Position numbers and translations under genes: made by a program. DNA of 64,000 bases from Slackia exigua ATCC 700122 (GTDB lineage Bacteria; Actinomycetota; Coriobacteriia; Coriobacteriales; Eggerthellaceae): positions 144,657-208,656 of the forward strand of contig NZ_GG700630.1 in the NCBI RefSeq assembly GCF_000162875.1, given 5' to 3'. The number at the start of each line of letters is the position of its first letter. Positions within the stretch are counted from its first letter, which is position 1. Shown piece by piece: positions 58,123 through 64,000 of the stretch. The notes under the pieces were generated by a model. That model searched no databases and was not told the DNA's origin. It saw only the letters and a list, made by a program, of their open reading frames with translations.

Positions 58123-58281
58123 TCATCGCTCGTGCAGAGACAGGTCCTCTCCATCGACGACCGATAAGAGCTGTTGCTGCGTATGCACGCCCAGCTTCCG
58201 GTAAATGCTCTTGCGATGGGTCGTGACCGTGCTTTTGGCGATCGTAGCGCACACGCCCCTCGATACCGGAATACGATCCAT
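58123..58281 (-). pseudogene. Fragment of a LuxR-family regulator (recognition helix end only)
   Basis: A 52-codon open frame from ATG 58281 to TGA 58123 reads TIAKSTVTTHRKSIYRKLGVHTQQQLLSVV, the second half of a LuxR/GerE helix-turn-helix as seen in the other two LuxR proteins here. The N-terminal half, including the SPRE-type segment, is gone. No ribosome site is convincing. It is wedged between the kinase and the ABC permease stop and is probably the tail of a lost gene. Confidence 0.8.
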
Positions 58282-58284
58282 CCC

Positions 58285-60609
58285 TCACTCCATGGTTTTG
58301 AACGCCTCCACCATATCGATCCTTCTGATCCTGCGGCATACAAGCCAGCTGATGAAGAACGAGAACGCCATGACGCACGCAAGGGCGAGGACGTAGTGGC
58401 CAGGCTCGATATACGGCACCCATTCGACGCCCTCCATGGAGACGGTCCGCACGTAGACGCGGAGGAAAGCCAGGCTCAGGGGTACGCCCAGGGCGAGCCC
58501 CGAAACCACGTTGAGCAGCGTCTCTCTCAGCACGATGCCGTCGATCTCGCGGTCGAGGAACCCCAGCACCCTCATGGCAGCGTACTCGCGAACCCTTTCA
58601 ATGTATGACAGGATTCCCAGGTTGTAGAGCACCACGGCGCTGAGGACGAACGATGCGAGCATGAGGATGTACATGATCGAGCGAACGCTGCCCATCATCT
58701 CGTCGACGTTGGAGCGCTGGTGCTCGACGGACACCACGTCTCGTACATAGCCGAGGCTCCCCGCCTTCTTACGTGCCTCTTCGCTTCCGAGATAGATCGT
58801 ATTCGGGATGAAGTCATCCACACGGTCGGCGCTGATGAACACGCCCTGGGGAACTCTCGCATCGACGATCGCCCCGATGGTCACGTCCGTGTTTTCGGAA
58901 GCGTCATCCAGGCGGTACGATACCGTATCTCCGACGGTGACGCCGAGATCTTCGGCTGCCTTCCGCGACATTGCCGCCGAAACCGACGAGAGGTCCACTT
59001 CGCTGCCGTCATGCGCCGAGAAGAGGTGCAGCTGCTCTCCTTCGTCCAAGACGGTGAGAACGCCATCCATCTCCGCTTCTCCGCATGCGAGAGTCGCCGA
59101 GGCCACCTGCGAGAGCTGATACGGCTCGTCCCCGAGATCTTCCGCAACCGCTTTGGAAGAGATTCCTGCGAGGTTGCCGGCGTAACGGTAGCTGTACTCA
59201 TGGTCGAAAACCTCATCGTACGATGAGTTCAAAGAATCCCATACGCCTATGCCGGCAACCATGAGCATCAGACTGCCCGCAACCGAGATGACAGCCATCG
59301 CGAAGCGTACCGGATGGGCCGCGACGCTCCGACGCATCCAGAGGGTCCCATACGACATCTTGGAACGCGTGTGCTTCCGCAAGCTTGCACGCTCCTCCTC
59401 CACGTGCCCCCTGATCGTCTGCGCGGGAGCATGACGGACGATTCTGCGTGCCGTCATGATGGCGGAAACGGTGCAGACGGCAAGGATGACGACGATGAGG
59501 ACCGCGGTGTCGGGACCGATGATCCTATCCCATGACGGGAGCGTCAAGGTGGATTGCTTTATGGCCATCACCAAAGGTGCGACCACGATCAACCCGAGCA
59601 CGAGACCGAACGCGCTTCCCAGGAGTGCGACCAGCGTTCCGAACATTCCGTAATGAAGGTAGATGCAACCCCGCCCATACCCCAGCGATCGCAGGGTTCC
59701 TATCTGCACGACCTGATTCCCGACAAGCCTGCTCATGGTCGTGTGCATGGAGAGCAGAGAGAGCAGCAGGAAGACCAGGGAGAACAGGGCCGCCATCTTC
59801 TGAATCTGTTCCATTTCCGAGTTCACCTGGTCGATAGTCGCCTTGTCCTCGCGCAGCTGCACGGAACGCAGGGTATCCCCGAATATACCCTCGAGGTCTT
59901 CCCTGAGCTCATCGCGAACGAGGTTCGTCCGAGCTGTCCCGTCGACGAAGCGAAGCCGCAGCTGGTTATAGGGAACCGTCCCGTAGATGTCTTCGGCGCA
60001 CCCCTCGGTCATGTACGCATAGCAATTGCCGACGTGATCCGGCACCGTATCGACGTGGGAGGTGATGAAGTACAGGTATTCGGGATCGAGCACCGTACCC
60101 TTGACCTCAAGGGTTCTTACCGCCACGCCGAAATCGAGAGTCACGAGGTCGCCAGTGGAGATGCCATGCGCGTTCGCATAGTCCTCGTCTATCCAGATAC
60201 CTCCGTCCCCGCGCTCGGACGCATCTTGTCCAAGGGGCTCGCCCGAGCGCACGAGCGGGCTCATGACCTCAAGCGTGGCGTCATCGAAGGTGTTCACGTA
60301 AAAGGCGTTTTTCTCATCGGCTGCCCCGCCCTCGGCACGAACGAGCAACGATCCGGCGGCCTTGCTCACAAAGGGAAGCCGTCGGACCTCTTCGATGGAA
60401 TCCTCGGGAAAAGCCTCGCCTGCAGCGTAGGCATCGGCCAGATTGGTCTGCTCCGCGTATGCCGCATAGGATCCGGCCATGCCGGTCCACACCGCGCTCA
60501 TGCCCGAGTAGATGGTCACCGACACCGCTACCATCATGAATACCGAAAAGAACTGCGGGAGCGATGCTGTGAAGTCCCTACGGAACTTCTTGTTCAGATA
60601 CCTCATCAT
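58285..60609 (-). CDS. FtsX-type ABC transporter permease
   Basis: 774 residues with two FtsX domains: helix 1 at about 15-40, a large outside domain, three helices around 255-400, helix near 435-460, a second outside domain, and three more helices from about 620 to the end. The pattern is that of MacB/LolC-type exporters acting on lipids, peptides or wall signals. ATGA overlap with the ATPase gene links their translation. Regulated by the divergent TetR. Confidence 0.9.
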   Translation of the reverse strand: MMRYLNKKFRRDFTASLPQFFSVFMMVAVSVTIYSGMSAVWTGMAGSYAAYAEQTNLADAYAAGEAFPEDSIEEVRRLPFVSKAAGSLLVRAEGGAADEKNAFYVNTFDDATLEVMSPLVRSGEPLGQDASERGDGGIWIDEDYANAHGISTGDLVTLDFGVAVRTLEVKGTVLDPEYLYFITSHVDTVPDHVGNCYAYMTEGCAEDIYGTVPYNQLRLRFVDGTARTNLVRDELREDLEGIFGDTLRSVQLREDKATIDQVNSEMEQIQKMAALFSLVFLLLSLLSMHTTMSRLVGNQVVQIGTLRSLGYGRGCIYLHYGMFGTLVALLGSAFGLVLGLIVVAPLVMAIKQSTLTLPSWDRIIGPDTAVLIVVILAVCTVSAIMTARRIVRHAPAQTIRGHVEEERASLRKHTRSKMSYGTLWMRRSVAAHPVRFAMAVISVAGSLMLMVAGIGVWDSLNSSYDEVFDHEYSYRYAGNLAGISSKAVAEDLGDEPYQLSQVASATLACGEAEMDGVLTVLDEGEQLHLFSAHDGSEVDLSSVSAAMSRKAAEDLGVTVGDTVSYRLDDASENTDVTIGAIVDARVPQGVFISADRVDDFIPNTIYLGSEEARKKAGSLGYVRDVVSVEHQRSNVDEMMGSVRSIMYILMLASFVLSAVVLYNLGILSYIERVREYAAMRVLGFLDREIDGIVLRETLLNVVSGLALGVPLSLAFLRVYVRTVSMEGVEWVPYIEPGHYVLALACVMAFSFFISWLVCRRIRRIDMVEAFKTME

Positions 60610-61307
60610 AAAGCGACCTCTTCCATGGGAACGGGAGCATCGTTGTCAAAGACCGAATCTATACGACCGTCCTTGAGACGGATGAGGCGATGCGCGGCCG
60701 GAGCAACGGCCGCGTTGTGGGTGACGAGGACCACCGCGCTCCCGAAGCGCGATGCCATGGACGGAAGCAGCGCGAGCACCTTCTTGCTCGTCACGCTATC
60801 GAGCGCGGCAGTGGGTTCGTCGCAGAGCAGCAGCTGCGGATTCTTGACAAGCGCACGGGCGATGGACACGCGCTGCAACTCGCCGCCCGAAAGCTGCGAA
60901 GGAAGATTGTTCGCGCGCGTCGAAAGACCTACCGCTTCCAGCGCCTCGTCCGCCGTCAACGGAGACTCCGTGAGCACGGACGCCATATCGACGTTCTCAT
61001 ATGCAGTCAACGTGGGGATGAGGTTGTAGAACTGGAAGACGAAACCTATGTCGTGACGGCGATACAGAGTGAGCTCGCGCTCCGGCAGATCGGATACCGC
61101 CCTCCCACCGACCCGAATCGTCCCTGCAGTCGGTCGATCCATGCCACCGAGCAGATTGAGCAGCGTCGACTTGCCTGAGCCCGAAGGTCCGAGCACCACC
61201 GTGAACGCACCCTTCTCAATATCCAGGTCGACATCGTCAAGCGCCTTGATGCGAATGTTCCCGGAGCGATATTCGCGCGTGACATTTCTAAAGCTGATGT
61301 ATCCCAT
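60606..61307 (-). CDS. ABC transporter ATP-binding protein
   Basis: 233 residues of the MacB/LolD group. Walker A GPSGSGKST, Q-loop FVFQFYNLIPTLTAYENV, signature LSGGELQRVSIARAL, Walker B LLLCDEPTAALD. It powers the FtsX-type permease downstream. The ATG at 61307 follows GGAGGGA. A 61367 start is in frame but unsupported. Confidence 0.95.
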   Translation of the reverse strand: MGYISFRNVTREYRSGNIRIKALDDVDLDIEKGAFTVVLGPSGSGKSTLLNLLGGMDRPTAGTIRVGGRAVSDLPERELTLYRRHDIGFVFQFYNLIPTLTAYENVDMASVLTESPLTADEALEAVGLSTRANNLPSQLSGGELQRVSIARALVKNPQLLLCDEPTAALDSVTSKKVLALLPSMASRFGSAVVLVTHNAAVAPAAHRLIRLKDGRIDSVFDNDAPVPMEEVAL

Positions 61308-61383
61308 AGTTGCTCCCTCCCGTCCATTTCCCAGGAGACGAAGCTCCCTGCGCAACTCGTCTCGCATACGTGAGTTCCTACAA

Positions 61384-61401
61384 CATGAGTATTTACTCGT
61401 G
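61384..61401. promoter_or_regulatory. TetR operator 1
   Basis: CATGAGTATTTACTCGTG: two eight-base arms around a TT centre, with one base breaking symmetry. It lies between the ABC start (61307) and the TetR start (61536). Confidence 0.65.
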
Positions 61402-61444
61402 TTTAAATCAAGGTATCATCGTGCATATCGGCAGTCAACGAGTT

Positions 61445-61462
61445 TATGAGCTTTTACTCATG
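61445..61462. promoter_or_regulatory. TetR operator 2
   Basis: TATGAGCT-TT-TACTCATG: same TACTCATG right arm and ATGAG left core as operator 1, 61 bases away. The duplication supports binding by the adjacent TetR. Confidence 0.6.
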
Positions 61463-61535
61463 TTTTTTGCTGGGGTATCATGATGAAAAGAAGGCACGAC
61501 GCTTGGATTGCGAAGCCGGAGAGGACAGAGAGGCA

Positions 61536-62147
61536 ATGACCCAACCCCGCGTTCCCAGGCAAAAACGGAGCACGCAGATGAAAGAGCGGGTGGCGCAAGC
61601 CGCGCTCGAATTGTTCTCCGAATCGGGGTATTACGACGTCACCACCAACGAGATAGCCAGACATGCCGGGGTATCGATCGGAACGCTGTACAGCTATTAC
61701 GAAGATAAGAGGGACATCTACAGGGATCTTGTCGATAAGCTCTACCGCAATGTGCTCGACCGCATGGTGCCCGAAGAGGTCACGCCCGATAACTCGCCGT
61801 TCGATGTTATTTGCAAGTACGTGACCATAGTGCTCGAAAGCCACGCCTGCATGACGGACTTCCAGAAGCAGATAACCGCCCTCTCCTATCAGGACGAGGA
61901 ATTCCGCAAGCTCGAGGAGGCGGGACGCTCGTTCGCCTCCGAGAAGGTGGAGGAACTCATCATGAACTACGGGGAATACCTGCAGGTAGATGACCTCGAA
62001 ACCACGTCGTTCATTGTGCGAACCACGCTCGAGGCCATTATCCATGAGCACATGTTCTTCCCCAACGACCTCGATACGCAGCGCGTGATAGACGAGACGT
62101 CCAAGGTCATCTACCGCTATCTCTTCTGCGACGCGCCCGCATCATGA
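61536..62147 (+). CDS. TetR-family transcriptional repressor
   Basis: 203 residues. N-terminal helix-turn-helix is clear (ALELFSESGYYDVTTNEIARHAGVSIGTLYSYYEDKRDIYRDL), followed by an all-helical ligand domain. GAGAGG precedes the ATG at 61536; an upstream ATG at 61446 lies inside operator 2. It probably represses the divergent ABC exporter through the two operators. The ligand is unknown. Confidence 0.92.
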   Translation: MTQPRVPRQKRSTQMKERVAQAALELFSESGYYDVTTNEIARHAGVSIGTLYSYYEDKRDIYRDLVDKLYRNVLDRMVPEEVTPDNSPFDVICKYVTIVLESHACMTDFQKQITALSYQDEEFRKLEEAGRSFASEKVEELIMNYGEYLQVDDLETTSFIVRTTLEAIIHEHMFFPNDLDTQRVIDETSKVIYRYLFCDAPAS

Positions 62148-62459
62148 CATGCACCGTCCGGAACGCTCGGCGACGCATATCATGCTCGTCGCGTGATTCG
62201 TGCGGCACCTGAAGCCTTTCCATTCTCAAAGGCAGCCGACGCCTGAGGATTCCATCATGCCGGTGAAAACCGCTGCGCGATCATCGCCCTTCAGGCCGCA
62301 CCGGCGGTCGGCACAAATCGAAATCGGCGTCGTGGAGCTTCCTACGTGTCGACCTCGCGGCTGTTGATTGAGGTTTTCGAATGGAACTATAGAGCATCCC
62401 CATACGAAGAAAGGAGCCCGAGGGCTCCTTTCTCTTGCGCCGCTTGAGAAGACGGCGAT
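62148..62459. other. Intergenic region between TetR and ppdK
   Basis: 312 bases between convergent genes. No credible gene. It contains only the ppdK terminator at 62410-62431. Confidence 0.6.
62410..62431 (-). terminator. Rho-independent terminator of ppdK
   Basis: AAAGGAGCC (62410-62418) pairs with GGCTCCTTT (62423-62431) around a CGAG loop; on the minus strand TTTCTT ends the hairpin. It lies 28 bases after the ppdK stop. Confidence 0.8.
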
Positions 62460-64000
62460 CTACTCCATATCGGCGATGGCCGCCTGCGCTGCCGCAAGGC
62501 GCGCGAGGGGCACGCGGTACGGCGAGCAGGACACATAGTCAAGGCCGAGCGCGTGGAAGGTCTTGACGGAATCGGGGTCCCCGCCGTGCTCGCCGCAGAC
62601 GCCGCAGACGAGATCGGGATTGCCCTCGTGGCCGAACGTGACGCCCATCTCGACGAGCTTCGCCACGCCGGGATCGACGGTGGCGAACGGATTGTACGGG
62701 AGCAGCTTCTCGGACAGGTACTGCGGGACGAACTCGGCTTCGACGTCGTCACGGCTGAAGCCGAACGTCGTCTGCGTGAGGTCGTTCGTGCCGAAGCTGA
62801 AGAAGTCGGCCTGGGTGGCAATTTCATCGGCGGTGACGGCGGCGCGGGGAAGCTCGATCATCGTGCCGATGGGGATCTTGAGCGAGACGCCTTCGGCGGC
62901 CTCGACCTCGGCGATGACCTCCTCGGCGACCGCGCGGAGCTTCGCAAGCTCGTTGACGGTGGCCACGAGCGGGATCATGATCTCGGGCTTCGGGTCGAAG
63001 CCCTCCTTGACGAGCTTGGCCATGGCCGTGGCGATAGCACGCACCTGCATGCGCGGAAGCACGGGATAGACGATGGCCAGACGGCAGCCGCGCAGGCCGA
63101 GCATCGGGTTCTGCTCCGCGAAACCGTCGATCTTGTCCATCAGGGCGCGCTTCTCGGCAAGGGTCGCCTCATCGGCGCCGGCGGCTTCGAGCTTGGCGAT
63201 CTGAACGTCGAGGGCGCGGGCGTTGTCGAGGAACTCATGCAGGGGCGGATCGAGCAGACGCACGATGACCGGCAGCCCGTCCATGGCCTTGAACATGCCG
63301 TAGAAGTCGCCGGACTGCGCTTCGAACAGCGCTTCGACAGCCTTGGTGCGGACGTCTTCGTCCTCGTTCAGGATGAAGGACTGGATGATCTGCTTGCGAT
63401 CACCCAGGAACATGTGCTCGGTGCGGTCGAGCCCGATGCCCTCGGCACCGAATTCGCGGGAGAGCTGCGCATCGGCCGGATTGTCGGCGTTGGCGCGGAT
63501 GCCCAGGCGACGATACTCGTCGGCCCATTCGAGCAGCGTGCCCAGATCGCCCGACATCTCAGGCTCGACCAGCTCGACGGCGCCGAGCATGACCTCGCCG
63601 GTCAGGCCGTCGATGGAAATGACGTCGCCTTCGTGCAGGACGATATCGGTACCCGCGACGGCGACTTCCTTCTTCGCCGCATCGATCTTGAGCGCCTCGA
63701 CGCCGCAGACGCAAGGGGCGCCCATGCCGCGCGCGATGACGGCTGCATGCGAGGTCTTGCCGCCATGGCTCGTGAGGATGCCTTCGGCCGCTATCATGCC
63801 GGCAAGGTCGTCGGGTGTGGTCTCCCAGCGGACGAGAACGGTCTTGCGACCCTCTTCCGCAGCGGCGACCGCCGCGTCAGCGGAAAACACGACTTCGCCG
63901 ACCGCAGCGCCCGGCGAGGCGTTCAGACCGCGCGCGATGACGTTCTTCACGGCCGTCTTGGAGATCTGCGGATGGAGCAGCTGGTCGAGCTGCTCAGGAG
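62460..64000 (-). CDS. ppdK: Pyruvate phosphate dikinase, C-terminal part
   Basis: Runs off the right end of the window; 513 residues are visible and the frame stays open. The swivelling phosphohistidine domain has SHGGKTSHAAVIARGMGAPCVCG, with the catalytic His in the TSHAA segment. The PEP/pyruvate barrel ends in CGVCGEHGGDPDSV, with the catalytic Cys. It interconverts pyruvate, ATP and phosphate with PEP, AMP and pyrophosphate. The N-terminal ATP-grasp domain is outside the window. A GTG at 63950 is an internal codon, not the start. Confidence 0.95.
   Translation of the reverse strand, partial: PEQLDQLLHPQISKTAVKNVIARGLNASPGAAVGEVVFSADAAVAAAEEGRKTVLVRWETTPDDLAGMIAAEGILTSHGGKTSHAAVIARGMGAPCVCGVEALKIDAAKKEVAVAGTDIVLHEGDVISIDGLTGEVMLGAVELVEPEMSGDLGTLLEWADEYRRLGIRANADNPADAQLSREFGAEGIGLDRTEHMFLGDRKQIIQSFILNEDEDVRTKAVEALFEAQSGDFYGMFKAMDGLPVIVRLLDPPLHEFLDNARALDVQIAKLEAAGADEATLAEKRALMDKIDGFAEQNPMLGLRGCRLAIVYPVLPRMQVRAIATAMAKLVKEGFDPKPEIMIPLVATVNELAKLRAVAEEVIAEVEAAEGVSLKIPIGTMIELPRAAVTADEIATQADFFSFGTNDLTQTTFGFSRDDVEAEFVPQYLSEKLLPYNPFATVDPGVAKLVEMGVTFGHEGNPDLVCGVCGEHGGDPDSVKTFHALGLDYVSCSPYRVPLARLAAAQAAIADME

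Overview
This 64 kb window is bacterial chromosome of high GC content and dense coding. It most resembles the Eggerthellaceae (class Coriobacteriia, Actinomycetota). The grounds are family content: a twin-arginine flavin fumarate-reductase-like lipoprotein divergent from a membrane-spanning LuxR regulator, further LuxR relatives, indolepyruvate ferredoxin oxidoreductase, an Ech-type hydrogenase, acetate kinase/phosphotransacetylase and pyruvate phosphate dikinase. This points to an anaerobic, amino-acid or H2-linked, menaquinone-containing gut-type organism. The genus is not determined. There are no rRNA genes, CRISPR arrays, insertion sequences or phage genes.

Layout. 0-7.7 kb: 3' end of a GH25 muramidase, CorA transporter, tRNA-Val/tRNA-Gly, the flavin reductase/LuxR pair, tRNA-Cys/tRNA-Gly, a one-helix membrane protein, and a TerC transporter behind a yybP-ykoY (Mn2+) riboswitch. 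7.7-22.1 kb: housekeeping genes (lipid kinase, RNase D, Zn peptidase, xseAB, HIT, ackA and pta tail to tail, glycosyltransferase, dinB behind a LexA-like box), a 1.25 kb stretch without a credible gene, a half-size LuxR, a DUF2974 hydrolase and menA. 22.1-27.5 kb: one 1778-residue cell-wall subtilase with leucine-rich repeats and a sortase signal. 27.5-33.6 kb: a co-directional run pgsA-dac-FHA-iorA-iorB-gluQ. 33.7-39.2 kb: a five-gene [NiFe] hydrogenase operon in which the EchA and EchB membrane subunits are fused. 39.6-52.4 kb: Crp/Fnr regulator, mfd, nth, coaC, carAB, azlCD and dgt. 52.4-58.1 kb: VTC-domain protein, DUF4956 membrane protein and a repeat-rich lipoprotein, divergent from a two-component system. 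58.1-62.1 kb: a LuxR fragment, an FtsX-type ABC exporter and its divergent TetR regulator with two operators. 62.4-64 kb: the C-terminal part of pyruvate phosphate dikinase, running off the window.

How it fits together. Energy genes dominate: ferredoxin reduced by IorAB could feed the Ech hydrogenase, which couples H2 evolution to ion pumping; AckA/Pta give substrate-level ATP; PPDK links pyruvate and PEP; MenA supports menaquinone respiration to extracytoplasmic flavoproteins. The surface is represented by the subtilase, the VTC/DUF4956/lipoprotein cluster, the D-Ala-D-Ala carboxypeptidase and the GH25 enzyme. Strongest leads for a second look are the EchA-EchB fusion with charged tails on EchD and EchF, the VTC-DUF4956-lipoprotein cluster with its Asp-rich sensor kinase, and the riboswitch with a ribosome-site hairpin in front of terC.
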